From assembly GCF_008843145.1 (NCBI RefSeq), contig NZ_CP030265.1, positions 3,331,001 to 3,395,000 on the forward strand: a DNA stretch of 64,000 bases, in the 5' to 3' direction. This document shows positions 47,328-56,866 of the stretch, one piece after another. Positions within the stretch are counted from its first letter, which is position 1. Each line of letters begins with the position of its first letter. The position numbers and the translations under genes are program-made. The DNA is from Skermanella pratensis. Its GTDB lineage: Bacteria > Pseudomonadota > Alphaproteobacteria > Azospirillales > Azospirillaceae. The notes below the pieces were generated by a model. It saw nothing but the letters and a program-made list of their open reading frames with translations. It ran no database searches and had not been told where the DNA came from.

Positions 47328-49304
47328 ATGGGGCAGAAGACGATCAATCCCCCTGTCTTCTGGGGAGCGAGCCTCATTATTGTGGCCCTGCTCGCAGTCG
47401 GCATCATCTATCCGAACGAATCTGAGGAAATGTTCGCTTCCGTCCAATCCTCGATCATCGAAGGATTCGGTTGGCTTTATATATTATCCGTCGCGGCCTT
47501 CGTCTTCATCTGCGTATTCCTGGCCTTGGGCCGGTCAGGCAACCTGAAGCTCGGACCCGACGACTCCGAGCCGGATTTCAGCTATCCGTCCTGGATCGCC
47601 ATGCTGTTCGCGGCGGGCATGGGCATCGGGCTGATGTTCTTCGCCGTGGCGGAGCCGATCCAGCACTATGCCACGCCGCCCGAAGCCGAACCGCTGACGA
47701 TAGAGGCGGCGCGCGAGGCGATGGTGATCACCTTCGTCCACTGGGGCGTCCATGCCTGGGCGATCTACGCCATCGTCGGGCTGTCGCTGGCCTATTTCAG
47801 CTTCCGCTACAATCTGCCGCTGACGATCCGCTCCGGCCTCTACCCACTGTTCAAGAACCGGATCAACGGGCCGATCGGCGACGCGGTGGACATCTTCGCG
47901 ATCTGCGGGACTCTGTTCGGCATCGCGACGTCGCTGGGTTTCGGCGTGCTCCAGATAAATGCCGGTCTGAACTATCTGCTGGACTGGCCGGTCGGGCTGT
48001 CGGTCCAGATCCCGCTGATCGCCGTGATCACCGCCCTGGCGACGGTGTCGGTCGTGACGGGGCTGGACGTCGGCATCCGCCGGCTGTCGGAGCTGAACCT
48101 GATCTGCGCCATCCTGCTGATGGTGTTCGTGCTGGCGGTCGGTCCGACGACCTTCCTGCTGAAGGCCTTCGTCCAGAACATCGGCACGTATCTGGACCAT
48201 TTCTTCATCAGGACCTTCACCCTTTACGCCTACGAGCCGAAGGGCTGGCTGAGTTCCTGGACGCTGTTCTACTGGGCCTGGTGGATCGCCTGGTCGCCCT
48301 TCGTAGGCATGTTCATCGCCCGGATCTCGCGCGGGCGGACGGTGCGCCAGTTCATCGGCGGCGTGCTGTTCATCCCGACGGGCTTCTCGTTCCTGTGGAT
48401 GACGGTGTTCGGCAATACCGCCATCTCGCTCGACATGGGCGTGGCGGCCGGGGCGATCACCCAGGCCGTCTCGGCGGACGTGTCGGTGGCGCTGTTCCAG
48501 TTCTTCACCTACCTGCCGCTGCCGTCCGTTACCTCCACCCTGGCGGTGCTGCTGGTGGCGATCTTCTTCGTCACCTCGTCGGACAGCGGATCCATGGTGA
48601 TCGACACCATCGCGGCCGGCGGCGCCGAGAACACGCCGTTGTGGCAGCGGGTCTATTGGTGCGCCCTGGAGGGCATCGCGGCGGCATTGCTGCTGCTCGC
48701 CGGCGGACTGACGGCGCTCCAGACCATGACGCTGATCAGCGCCCTGCCCTTCACCTTCATCATGATCATGCTCGCCGCCGGCCTCATCCGGGGAATGCAG
48801 GCGGACCTCGCCCGCGGCAATACGGCCCCCGCCGCCGTGCCGGCGGCCGAGCTGTCGTGGCGCCAGCGGCTGGAACTGAGCCTGCATACGCCCCATCGCG
48901 ACGACGTCGCCCGGTTCCTGACCGGGACCGTATCGCCGGCGCTGGAGATGGTCGCCCAGGAGATGCGGGGACGCGGCCTGTCCGTGATGGTCGGCGCCTA
49001 CGGCGAGGACGGCATCGCGCTGACCGTCCCGGCGATAGAGGTCAGGAGCTTCGTCTATGGCGTACGGCCCATACGCCAGCTCCTGCCGGCCTATACGGCG
49101 GCGCAGGCGGCCTCGACCGAGGAGCGGCGTCCGCACAGCTGGGCGGCGCGGACCTTCTTCTCGGACGGAAGCCGGGGGTACGACGTGATGGGCTTCACCC
49201 GCGACCAGATCATCAGCGATGTGGTTGGGCAGTACGAACGCTACCAGGCGCTGACCCAATCGAAGGCGACCGCGCTCTACATCACGTCGCCCGATCCGGC
49301 ATAG
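47328..49304 (+). CDS. BCCT-family transporter (BetT-like)
   Basis: A 658-residue betaine/choline/carnitine transporter with twelve membrane helices. [20 protein letters not shown] holds the GMGxG motif of sodium-or-proton-coupled BCCT carriers, and [28 protein letters not shown] the tryptophan-rich substrate site of helix 8 and loop 8. A long hydrophilic C-terminal tail of about 150 residues resembles the osmosensing tail of BetT. The substrate is most likely choline or glycine betaine. No choline-oxidation genes are adjacent. Confidence 0.92.
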   Translation: MGQKTINPPVFWGASLIIVALLAVGIIYPNESEEMFASVQSSIIEGFGWLYILSVAAFVFICVFLALGRSGNLKLGPDDSEPDFSYPSWIAMLFAAGMGIGLMFFAVAEPIQHYATPPEAEPLTIEAAREAMVITFVHWGVHAWAIYAIVGLSLAYFSFRYNLPLTIRSGLYPLFKNRINGPIGDAVDIFAICGTLFGIATSLGFGVLQINAGLNYLLDWPVGLSVQIPLIAVITALATVSVVTGLDVGIRRLSELNLICAILLMVFVLAVGPTTFLLKAFVQNIGTYLDHFFIRTFTLYAYEPKGWLSSWTLFYWAWWIAWSPFVGMFIARISRGRTVRQFIGGVLFIPTGFSFLWMTVFGNTAISLDMGVAAGAITQAVSADVSVALFQFFTYLPLPSVTSTLAVLLVAIFFVTSSDSGSMVIDTIAAGGAENTPLWQRVYWCALEGIAAALLLLAGGLTALQTMTLISALPFTFIMIMLAAGLIRGMQADLARGNTAPAAVPAAELSWRQRLELSLHTPHRDDVARFLTGTVSPALEMVAQEMRGRGLSVMVGAYGEDGIALTVPAIEVRSFVYGVRPIRQLLPAYTAAQAASTEERRPHSWAARTFFSDGSRGYDVMGFTRDQIISDVVGQYERYQALTQSKATALYITSPDPA

Positions 49305-49316
49305 GGAGGCCGAAGA

Positions 49317-49341
49317 TCGGGTAGAGCGAAGCGGCACCCGA
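49317..49341 (-). repeat. Hairpin repeat, copy 2 (inverted)
   Basis: TCGGGT and ACCCGA enclose the 13-nt loop, which on the minus strand reads GCCGCTTCGCTCT, identical to the copy at 18908-18920. The stem bases differ from copy 1 but pairing is kept. Confidence 0.75.
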
Positions 49342-49359
49342 CACCCGCTCTCCCTCTTT

Positions 49360-49390
49360 GTCGGCTGCCGCTTCGCTTTGGCCGACCTAC
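49360..49390 (+). repeat. Hairpin repeat, copy 3
   Basis: GTCGGCT pairs with GGCCGAC (one G-T pair) around GCCGCTTCGCTTT, then CTAC completes the shared end GGCCGACCTAC. Copies 2 and 3 lie in opposite orientation 18 bp apart, between the convergent BCCT and queC genes. Confidence 0.75.
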
Positions 49391-49462
49391 GGACCTACGG
49401 AAATTGACTCTGGTTTCACGGTAGGGCGGGGACCGCCACGGCGAAGAAGGCGGCGTCCGCGA

Positions 49463-50170
49463 TCATCCCCGGAGGGAGGCTTGGTAGCGGCTCCATCCCG
49501 CGGAGCGCAGCTCGCAGGCCGGGCAGGTGCCGCAGCCATAACCCCAATCGTGCCGGGTGGCACGGTCGCCCAGGTAGCAGGTGTGGGTGTCCTCGACGGT
49601 CAGGTCCACCAGCGCCCGGCCGCCGAGACGGTCGGCCATCTCCCATGTGGCCGCCTTGTCGATCCACATCAGGGGCGTGTGGACGACGAACCGTTGGTCC
49701 ATGCCGAGGTTCAGTGTGACCTGGAGCGACTTGAGCGTGTCGTCGCGGCAGTCCGGGTAGCCGGAGTAATCCGTCTCGCACATGCCGCCGACGAGGTGCC
49801 TGATGCCGCGGCGGTAGGCCACCGCAGACGCGAAGGTGAAGAACAGCAGGTTGCGGCCGGGGACGAAGGTGCTGGGCAGGCAGTTCTCCTGGTAGCGGAT
49901 TTCCGCCTCGCCGGTCAGCGCGGTGTCGCTGACGGCGCCCAGGACGGACAGGTCCAGCATGTGGTCGTCGCCCAGGCGGGCGCTCCAGTCCGGCATCCGG
50001 GCGGCGAGCTTGTCGCGGAAGCGGATCCTGCACTCGAGCTCGACCCGGTGGCGCTGGCCGTAGTCGAACCCGATGGTTTCCACATGGGCGAAGCGGTCCA
50101 GGGCCCAGGCGAGACAGGTCGCGGAATCCTGCCCGCCGGAGAACAGTACCAGCGCCTTTTCTTCCGTCAT
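49463..50170 (-). CDS. queC: 7-cyano-7-deazaguanine synthase
   Basis: A 235-residue PP-loop enzyme making preQ0 from 7-carboxy-7-deazaguanine, ATP and ammonia, on the path to queuosine. The P-loop is [34 protein letters not shown] is conserved; the zinc cysteines are in HTCYLGD and [17 protein letters not shown] 50170 has GGGGGAAGC before it and fits the family; a GTG at 50212 overlaps the queE stop by four bases and would add 14 residues. Confidence 0.95.
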   Translation of the reverse strand: MTEEKALVLFSGGQDSATCLAWALDRFAHVETIGFDYGQRHRVELECRIRFRDKLAARMPDWSARLGDDHMLDLSVLGAVSDTALTGEAEIRYQENCLPSTFVPGRNLLFFTFASAVAYRRGIRHLVGGMCETDYSGYPDCRDDTLKSLQVTLNLGMDQRFVVHTPLMWIDKAATWEMADRLGGRALVDLTVEDTHTCYLGDRATRHDWGYGCGTCPACELRSAGWSRYQASLRG

Positions 50171-50208
50171 GCTTCCCCCGGATATGTCTGAGATGGTGGG
50201 CGTGGCGC

Positions 50209-50841
50209 TCACGGGATGCCGATCAGCTTATGGGTCTGGAGGCTGAGGCGCCAGCGCGGATGGTCCCGGCAATAGGCGACCGCAAGGGCGGTGTTGGCGA
50301 CGCGGTCGGCGCCGTCCATCGGCTGGAGCCAGAAGTGGCGGAACGGCAGGTCTTCCAATTCGGCGGGATCGAACCGGGGCTGGGGGAAGACCAGCTTCAG
50401 TTCGTGGCCCCATCGGAGCACCCAGTCGGCGCCGGCCTTGGGGCTGACGCAGATCCAGTCGACGCCGGGCGGCGGTTCCAGGGTGCCGTTGGTCTCGATC
50501 GCGATCTCGAACCCCTCGGCATGGACGGCCTCGATCAGCGCGCCGTCGAGCTGGAGCAGCGGTTCGCCGCCGGTGAAGACGACGTAGCGGTGCGGCGCCC
50601 CGGGTCCCCAGGTGCGCGCGATGGCACCGGCCAACTCGGCGGCGCTGCCGAAGCGCCCGCCACCCTCGCCGTCGGTGCCGACGAAGTCCGTGTCGCAGAA
50701 CCGGCAGGTCGCGGTCTCCCGGTCTCGCTCGCGCCCGGACCACAGATTGCAGCCGGCGAAGCGGCAGAACACGGCGGCCCGGCCGGCATGGGCTCCCTCG
50801 CCCTGCAACGTCTTGAACAGTTCCTTGACGGCGTAAGCCAT
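50209..50841 (-). CDS. queE: 7-carboxy-7-deazaguanine synthase
   Basis: A 210-residue radical SAM enzyme converting CPH4 to 7-carboxy-7-deazaguanine. The cluster cysteines are Cys31, Cys46 and Cys49, giving the CX14CX2C spacing of the Burkholderia multivorans type rather than the usual CX3CX2[14 protein letters not shown] is the SAM-binding GGE motif, and [11 protein letters not shown] is conserved. It lies directly upstream of queC; queD and folE are not in the window. Confidence 0.95.
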   Translation of the reverse strand: MAYAVKELFKTLQGEGAHAGRAAVFCRFAGCNLWSGRERDRETATCRFCDTDFVGTDGEGGGRFGSAAELAGAIARTWGPGAPHRYVVFTGGEPLLQLDGALIEAVHAEGFEIAIETNGTLEPPPGVDWICVSPKAGADWVLRWGHELKLVFPQPRFDPAELEDLPFRHFWLQPMDGADRVANTALAVAYCRDHPRWRLSLQTHKLIGIP

Positions 50842-51103
50842 CTCACCTTTCCCATCTATCCCGAGACAGGGTTCTGCCCTGCGGAAAGCGGCAAGTCCAG
50901 GACGGCGGAGCCCGGACCGGGCACAGCCTTGCCATGTGCCTGAAGCGGGGCGAGGATATGGGCATTGTTCCGGTGCGTGATGATCGGCGGGCCCACCTTT
51001 CTCGGAGTGGACGCCGGTATCCGGGACAGCGTAAAGGGCATGGACATCGCCGCCGCCGACCCGCGCCGCCGCGGAAGAAAGAATAGTTGGACAGGGAGAA
51101 GAC

Positions 51104-52099
51104 ATGGTCAGTTTCGCAGTGCTCGGCTGCGGCCGCATCGGTCGGATGCATGCCCGCAACATCCACTCCCATCCGCGCGCCGAACTGGTCGGCGTCTACG
51201 ACGTGGCGGCAGAGGCCGCCGAAGGAGTTTCCGCGGAACTGGGCGCCCGGGTGCTGGGGTCCGTGGACCAGGCGCTGAACGATCCCGCGATCGACGCAGT
51301 CTTCATCGCGTCCACGACCGACACCCACGTGGACCTGATCACCCGATCCGCGAAGGCCGGCAAGGCGGTGCTGTGCGAGAAGCCAATCGACCTGGACATC
51401 TCTCGGGTCGAAGCCTGCTGGCAGGAGATCGGCAAGCTGGACCCGCTGGTCATGATCGGCTTCAACCGCCGGTTCGACCCCTCCTTCAAGGCGCTGCGCG
51501 ACCGCATCCAGGCGGGCGAACTGGGCAAGGTGGAACAGGTCGTCATCACCAGCCGCGACCCCGCCCCGCCGCCGGTCCAGTATATCAGGGGATCGGGCGG
51601 GCTGTTCCGGGACATGACGATCCACGATTTCGACATGGCCCGCTACCTGGTCGGCGACATCGTCGAACTCCAGGCGATGGGCGCCGCCCTGGTCGATCCC
51701 ATGATCGCCGAAGAGGGCGACATCGACAGCGCGATGATCGTCCTGCGGGCCGCGTCCGGCGCGCTGGTCCACATCAACAACAGCCGGCGTTGCGCCTATG
51801 GCTATGACCAGCGGATCGAGGCCTTCGGCGGGAAGGGCATGCTTCAGGCCCACAACCGCCGGCCGACCACGGTGGAAGCCTGGGGAGCCGGGGGGACGCA
51901 GGCCCGCGACCCCGTGCTGAACTTCTTCATCGAGCGTTATTTCGAAGCCTACATGGCGGAGATCGACCATTTCATCGATTGCGTCGAGACGGGAACGAAA
52001 CCGCTGGCCGGGTTCGCCGAAGGCCGGGAGGCGCTTCGCCTCGCCGACGCCGGGCTGGAGTCGCTGCGCACGGGCGGGGTCGTCCGCCTGGACAGGTAA
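51104..52099 (+). CDS. iolG: Inositol 2-dehydrogenase
   Basis: A 331-residue Gfo/Idh/MocA enzyme oxidising myo-inositol to scyllo-inosose with NAD. The Rossmann motif is VLGCGRIGRMHARN, VLCEKPIDLD holds the catalytic Lys, and GGLFRDMTIHDFDMARYL the conserved DxxxH-type residues of IolG. GGGAGAAGAC precedes the ATG. It is the first gene of a five-gene cluster. No regulator gene is adjacent, and the 262-bp gap upstream (50842-51103) shows no clear operator. Confidence 0.92.
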   Translation: MVSFAVLGCGRIGRMHARNIHSHPRAELVGVYDVAAEAAEGVSAELGARVLGSVDQALNDPAIDAVFIASTTDTHVDLITRSAKAGKAVLCEKPIDLDISRVEACWQEIGKLDPLVMIGFNRRFDPSFKALRDRIQAGELGKVEQVVITSRDPAPPPVQYIRGSGGLFRDMTIHDFDMARYLVGDIVELQAMGAALVDPMIAEEGDIDSAMIVLRAASGALVHINNSRRCAYGYDQRIEAFGGKGMLQAHNRRPTTVEAWGAGGTQARDPVLNFFIERYFEAYMAEIDHFIDCVETGTKPLAGFAEGREALRLADAGLESLRTGGVVRLDR

Positions 52100-52130
52100 G
52101 ACGAAAACAAGAAACGCTGGAGGAAGAACC

Positions 52131-53978
52131 ATGGAAGAAACGATCAGGCTGACCGCCGCCCAGGCGGTGGTGCGATACCTGGCGGCCCAGCGGTCTAGGG
52201 TGGACGGGGCGGAAGTGCCGCTGTTCGCCGGCTGCTGGGGGATCTTCGGGCACGGCAACGTGGCCGGGCTGGGCGAGGCGCTGTACCATGCCCGCGAGAC
52301 GCTGCCGACGTTCCGCGCCCACAACGAGCAGGGCATGGCCCTGGCGGCGGTCGCCTTCGCCAAGGCAAGCAACCGGCGCCGCATGATGGCCTGCACCACC
52401 TCGATCGGGCCGGGAGCGTCCAACATGGTGACCGCCGCCGGCGTGGCGCACGTCAACCGGCTGCCGGTGCTGTTCCTGCCCGGCGACGTCTTCGCCAGTC
52501 GCCGCCCCGACCCGGTCCTTCAGCAGATCGAGGACTTCAACGACGCCACGGTCAGCGTCAACGACTGTTTCCGCCCTGTTTCTCGCTGGTGGGACCGGAT
52601 CACCCGTCCGGAACAGCTCCTGACCTCCCTGCCCCGCGCCATCCAGGTGCTGACCGATCCGGTCGACTGCGGGCCGGCCACGATCTGCATGGCGCAGGAT
52701 GTCCAGGCCGAGGCGTACGACTTCCCCGAAAGCTTCTTCCGGCCGCAGATCCACCGGATAAGGCGTCCGGCCCCGGACGCGGAGGAGTTCGCCCGGGCGC
52801 TCGACCTGCTCGCCAGGGCGGAGCGGCCGCTGGTCGTCGCGGGCGGCGGCGTGCTCTATTCGGAGGCGAGCCGGGTCCTTCAGGACTTCGCGGCCACGCA
52901 CGGCATTCCGGTCGCCGAGACCCAGGCGGGCAAGAGCGCCATGCCGTGGGACCACCCCCAGGCGGTCGGCTCGATCGGCGTCACCGGCAGTTCGGCGTCC
53001 AACGCGCTGGCGCGGGAGGCCGACGTGATCCTGGCGGTCGGCACCCGGCTACAGGACTTCACGACCGGGTCGCGGGCGCTGGTGCCCGGCGATGCCACCC
53101 TGATCCAGCTCAACATCCAGGCGTTCGACGCGGGCAAGCACCGGGCGGTGCCGCTGGTCGGCGACGCCAGGCGGACGCTGGAGGACCTGACGGCGGCGCT
53201 GGGTTCCTACAAGGTCTCCGAGGCCTGGCGGGAACGGACCGCGGCGCTGGTCAAGGAATGGAACGGCGCCGTGGATCAGGCGGTGTCGCCGACCAACGCC
53301 CCGCTGCCGACCGACGCCCAGGTGATCGGCGCCGTCAACCGGGCGGCCGAGGCCCGCGACGTCGTGGTCTGCGCCGCCGGCGGCCTTCCGGGCGAGCTTC
53401 ACAAGCTTTGGCGGGCGGGTTCGCCCAACGGCTACCACATGGAATACGGCTTCTCCTGCATGGGCTACGAGATCGCCGGCGGTCTGGGCGTCAAGATGGC
53501 CCGGCCGGACCGCGAGGTCTTCGTCATGGTCGGCGACGGCAGCTACATGATGATGAACTCCGAGCTTCAGACCTCGGTCATGCTGGGCCGCAAGCTGATC
53601 GTCACCGTGCTGGACAACCGGGGCTTCGGCTGCATCGACCGGCTTCAGCGGGCCTGCGGCGGCGAAAGCTTCAACAACCTGGTCGAGACCGTCGACCATC
53701 GGGCGGACGAAAGCTGGATCGACTTCGCCGGCCACGCCCGCAGCCTTGGCGCCACCTCCGAGAAGGTCGCAAGCATCGCCGAGCTTGAACAGGCCCTTCG
53801 GCGGGCCCGCCAGTCCGACCGGACCTATGTGGTGGTGATCGACACCGACCCGATGCCGACCACCGAGGCCGGCGGCGCCTGGTGGGACGTGGCGGTGCCG
53901 GAAGTATCGGAGCGCGCGCAGGTCGAGGAGGCCTTCGCCGCCTATGTCGATGCCCGCCGGGAACAGGCCCAGGGCTGA
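52131..53978 (+). CDS. iolD: 3D-(3,5/4)-trihydroxycyclohexane-1,2-dione acylhydrolase
   Basis: A 615-residue thiamine diphosphate enzyme opening the ring of trihydroxycyclohexanedione to 5-deoxy-glucuronate. LFAGCWGIFGHGNVAGLGEAL and TFRAHNEQGMALAAVAFAKA are IolD-specific in the Pyr domain, and MVGDGSYMMMNSELQTSVML with LDNRGFGCIDRLQ is the Mg-ThDP motif. GGAGGAAG precedes the ATG. It starts 31 bp after iolG. Confidence 0.95.
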   Translation: MEETIRLTAAQAVVRYLAAQRSRVDGAEVPLFAGCWGIFGHGNVAGLGEALYHARETLPTFRAHNEQGMALAAVAFAKASNRRRMMACTTSIGPGASNMVTAAGVAHVNRLPVLFLPGDVFASRRPDPVLQQIEDFNDATVSVNDCFRPVSRWWDRITRPEQLLTSLPRAIQVLTDPVDCGPATICMAQDVQAEAYDFPESFFRPQIHRIRRPAPDAEEFARALDLLARAERPLVVAGGGVLYSEASRVLQDFAATHGIPVAETQAGKSAMPWDHPQAVGSIGVTGSSASNALAREADVILAVGTRLQDFTTGSRALVPGDATLIQLNIQAFDAGKHRAVPLVGDARRTLEDLTAALGSYKVSEAWRERTAALVKEWNGAVDQAVSPTNAPLPTDAQVIGAVNRAAEARDVVVCAAGGLPGELHKLWRAGSPNGYHMEYGFSCMGYEIAGGLGVKMARPDREVFVMVGDGSYMMMNSELQTSVMLGRKLIVTVLDNRGFGCIDRLQRACGGESFNNLVETVDHRADESWIDFAGHARSLGATSEKVASIAELEQALRRARQSDRTYVVVIDTDPMPTTEAGGAWWDVAVPEVSERAQVEEAFAAYVDARREQAQG

Positions 53979-54005
53979 ACGATCACACGGAACGATGAGG
54001 CTGCG

Positions 54006-54902
54006 ATGACGGTCAAGCTGGGAACCAACCCGATCGCCTGGAGCAACGACGACCTGCCCGAACTGGGCGGCGACACTCCCCTGGAAACCTGCCTGCGGGA
54101 AACCCGCGAGGCCGGCTTCACCGGGACCGAGATGGGCAACAAGTTTCCCAGGCAGCCCGAGGCGCTGAAGTCCAAGCTGGCGGAGTACGGGCTCGAGTTC
54201 GTCTCCGGCTGGTACGGGGCCGAACTGCGCAAGCGAACCGTGGAGGATGAGATCGCGGCCATGCAGCCCCATCTCGACCTGCTGGCGGCCTGCGGCTGCA
54301 AGGTCATGGTCTTCGCCGAGACATCGGACACGGTCCAGGGCCGGCGCGACGTACCGGTTTCCGAGCGGCCGGTGATGACCGAGGCGGAATGGCCGGTATT
54401 CCTCGACCGGATAACCAAGCTGTCCGAGTACATGGCCGGCAAGGGCGTCCAGCTCGCCTTCCACCACCATATGGGCACTGTGATCGAGAAGGCCCGCGAA
54501 GTGGACCGGCTGCTTTCCGGCACGCCCGACACCGTGGGGCTGCTGTTCGACACCGGCCATTTCACCTTCGCCGGCGACGATCCGGCCGAGGTCGCGCGGA
54601 AATGGGCGAAGCGCATCAACCATGTCCACGCCAAGGATGTCCGGCCGGACGTGCTGAAGCAGGCCAGGGACGGACGCTGGAGCTTCCTCGACTCAGTGAT
54701 CAACGGCGTCTATACGGTTCCCGGCGATGGCATGGTCGATTTCGAGGCGGCACTCCGCCCCGTCGCCGAGGCGGGCTACGGCGGCTGGATCATCTGCGAA
54801 GCGGAGCAGGACCCCGCTAAGGCCCATCCCCTGACCTATGCCCGCAAAGGCCATGCCCATCTGCGGGCGATCGCGGAGAAGCTCGGTCTCGCCGTTCAAT
54901 GA
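54006..54902 (+). CDS. iolE: Inosose dehydratase
   Basis: A 298-residue TIM-barrel protein of the xylose isomerase-like family, dehydrating scyllo-inosose to trihydroxycyclohexanedione. KLGTNPIAWSNDDLPELGGD is the IolE start; FHHHMGTVIEKAREVD, LFDTGHFTFAGDDPAEV and HVHAKDVRPDV supply metal ligands. It follows iolD after 27 bp. Confidence 0.95.
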   Translation: MTVKLGTNPIAWSNDDLPELGGDTPLETCLRETREAGFTGTEMGNKFPRQPEALKSKLAEYGLEFVSGWYGAELRKRTVEDEIAAMQPHLDLLAACGCKVMVFAETSDTVQGRRDVPVSERPVMTEAEWPVFLDRITKLSEYMAGKGVQLAFHHHMGTVIEKAREVDRLLSGTPDTVGLLFDTGHFTFAGDDPAEVARKWAKRINHVHAKDVRPDVLKQARDGRWSFLDSVINGVYTVPGDGMVDFEAALRPVAEAGYGGWIICEAEQDPAKAHPLTYARKGHAHLRAIAEKLGLAVQ

Positions 54903-54935
54903 CAATACGCCACAGTCCAAGAAAAGGAGAACAGG

Positions 54936-55808
54936 GTGGAAGTCGAATGCGTTCTGGATGCCAAGGCCTTGCTTGGAGAATGCCCCGTCTGGTCGGTGGA
55001 GGAGCAGGCCCTGTACTGGGTCGACATTCTCGCCCCCGCCCTGCACCGGCTCGATCCCGCGACGGGCGCCACGCGGACATGGGCGATGCCGCACTCGATC
55101 GGCTCCTTCGGGCTGCGGGAAAGCGGCGGCGCCATCGTGGCGCTGCGCAACGGCTTCCACCTGTTCAATTTCGGGACGGGCGACCTGACGCCGGTCGCCA
55201 ACCCAGAACCGGACATGGCCGGAAACCGGCTGAACGACGGCAAGGCGGCACCGGACGGCAGCTTCTGGGCCGGCACCATGGACGAGGAAACCATGAGCCG
55301 GCGGACCGGTTCGCTCTACCGGGTGGCGCCGGACGGCACGGTCCGCCGCATGCTGGACGGGCTGATCGTCTCCAACGGCCTGGCCTGGAGCGCCGACGGC
55401 CGGACCCTGTTCCATTCCGACAGCAAGGGGAAGCTGATCTGCGCCTACGACCATGAGCCCGGCACGGGCGACCTCACCAACCGCCGCGTGATCGCCGAGC
55501 CGTCGGAGGAGGTCGGTCGCCCGGACGGAGCCGCCACGGACATGGAGGGGTTCTACTGGAGCGCCGGCATTTCCGCCGGGGTGCTGAACCGCTGGTCGCC
55601 CGACGGCGGGCTGGACCGGCAGATCCCGATGCCGTGCGCGGCCCCGACCATGCCGTGCTTCGGCGGGCCGGACATGCGGACGATCTATGTGACGTCGCTG
55701 CGCCACAACGTGTCCGACGAGCGGCTGGCGGCGTTCCCCCTGTCGGGCGGGATCTTCGCGCTTGAAGTCGATGTTCCCGGCGTGCCGGTGGCGAAGTTCA
55801 AAGGATAA
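54936..55808 (+). CDS. SMP-30/gluconolactonase/LRE-family protein
   Basis: A 290-residue six-bladed beta-propeller lactonase. LGECPVWSVEEQALYWVDI holds the metal-ligand Glu, AGNRLNDGKAAPDGSFWAGTMD the Asn/Asp ligands, and SNGLAWSADGRTLFHSDS the further Asn and Asp. Such enzymes hydrolyse sugar lactones. GTG at 54936 follows AAGGAG. Within an inositol cluster it may act on a lactone from a parallel sugar-acid path; this is inference. Confidence 0.9.
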   Translation: MEVECVLDAKALLGECPVWSVEEQALYWVDILAPALHRLDPATGATRTWAMPHSIGSFGLRESGGAIVALRNGFHLFNFGTGDLTPVANPEPDMAGNRLNDGKAAPDGSFWAGTMDEETMSRRTGSLYRVAPDGTVRRMLDGLIVSNGLAWSADGRTLFHSDSKGKLICAYDHEPGTGDLTNRRVIAEPSEEVGRPDGAATDMEGFYWSAGISAGVLNRWSPDGGLDRQIPMPCAAPTMPCFGGPDMRTIYVTSLRHNVSDERLAAFPLSGGIFALEVDVPGVPVAKFKG

Positions 55809-55818
55809 GGAAACATCC

Positions 55819-56805
55819 ATGACGTTGAATGTCTGCATGGTCGGCTATGGCATGATGGGCGTCTGGCACACCGAGGCCCTGAAACGGACAGACGCCGTGC
55901 TGCACACAATCGTCGGCCGGAATCCGGAGGGGGCCAGGGAGTTCGCCGAACGCCACGGCTACCGCGGATGGTCGGTCTCGCTCGACGAGGCGCTGGCGGA
56001 TCCGGAGATCGACGCCGTGATCCTGGGCACGCCGAGCGACCTGCACGAGGAGCAGGCGATCAAATGCCTGGAGGCCGGCAAGCACACGCTGATCGAGATC
56101 CCCATCGCCATGAGCTTGGCCGGTTCGAAGCGGTTGGTCGAGGCGGGTGAGAGGAGCGGCAAGGTATACGGGCTGTCGCACCCCATGCGCTTCCGCCGCG
56201 AGCGGGAAGACCTGCTGGCCCGCACCCGTGCCGGGGAGGAGAAGATCCGCCACATCGCCGGGCGCTTCTTCATCAAGCGGCTGGTCAATATCGGCGCCAC
56301 GGGATACCAGCGGAGCTGGACCGACAACATCCTGTGGCACCATTTCTGCCATTTCGTCGATCTCGGCATGTACCTGTTCGACGGCGCGCCGATCCGGCGG
56401 GTCCAAAGCTATCTGGGCGAGTTGCACCCGACGACGGGCATCCCCATGGAATGCATCGTGATGGTGGAGACAGAGGCCGACCAGTCGCTGCTGGTCCACG
56501 GGTCGTACCATGCGGCCTATCGTTTCTACGACAAGTTGATCGTTACGGACCGGGACACCTATTTCTACGACATACTGGCCGGGACGCTCAAGACGTCGGA
56601 AGGCACGGCGGAGATCGAGAGCGAGCAGGACAACTGCACCCGCGTCACCCTGGATTTCCTGGAGGCCATCCGCGGAAACCGCCCGCCCCGGGCGTCCGGC
56701 CCGTCGGTGCTGCCGGCGATGCAGGTGCTCCAGACGGTCCAGGACGAATGGGACTCCCGCCACGGCGCCCGGGCCATTCCGGGCCGGCCGCTGCCGCGGG
56801 GTTGA
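55819..56805 (+). CDS. Gfo/Idh/MocA-family oxidoreductase
   Basis: A 328-residue NAD(P)-dependent dehydrogenase. The Rossmann start is VCMVGYGMMGVWHTEAL; LIEIPIAMSLAG stands where most relatives have EKP, so the catalytic Lys is replaced by Ile (IEIP). The later block DNILWHHFCHFVDLGMYLF supplies the histidine region. The missing Lys is unusual and may mean a changed reaction. AAGGA precedes the ATG. It ends the cluster, before a strong hairpin. Confidence 0.85.
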   Translation: MTLNVCMVGYGMMGVWHTEALKRTDAVLHTIVGRNPEGAREFAERHGYRGWSVSLDEALADPEIDAVILGTPSDLHEEQAIKCLEAGKHTLIEIPIAMSLAGSKRLVEAGERSGKVYGLSHPMRFRREREDLLARTRAGEEKIRHIAGRFFIKRLVNIGATGYQRSWTDNILWHHFCHFVDLGMYLFDGAPIRRVQSYLGELHPTTGIPMECIVMVETEADQSLLVHGSYHAAYRFYDKLIVTDRDTYFYDILAGTLKTSEGTAEIESEQDNCTRVTLDFLEAIRGNRPPRASGPSVLPAMQVLQTVQDEWDSRHGARAIPGRPLPRG

Positions 56806-56810
56806 CTGAT

Positions 56811-56846
56811 CGTGGATCGGCCCCTGGACGCAGGGCCCGATCCACG
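56811..56846. terminator. Strong hairpin between convergent operons
   Basis: A 16-bp stem with one mismatch: CGTGGATCGGCCCCTG pairs with CAGGGCCCGATCCACG around GACG. It lies between the end of the inositol cluster and the end of the copper-oxidase operon, so it could terminate both. No U tract follows. Confidence 0.6.
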
Positions 56847-56866
56847 GGAGTCGCCGAGCCGGGGCG

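Noticed and set aside
50171..50212. GTG start of queC overlapping the queE stop
   Set aside because: The extra 14 residues do not resemble QueC; ATG 50170 has its own ribosome site. Coupled translation from GTG stays possible.
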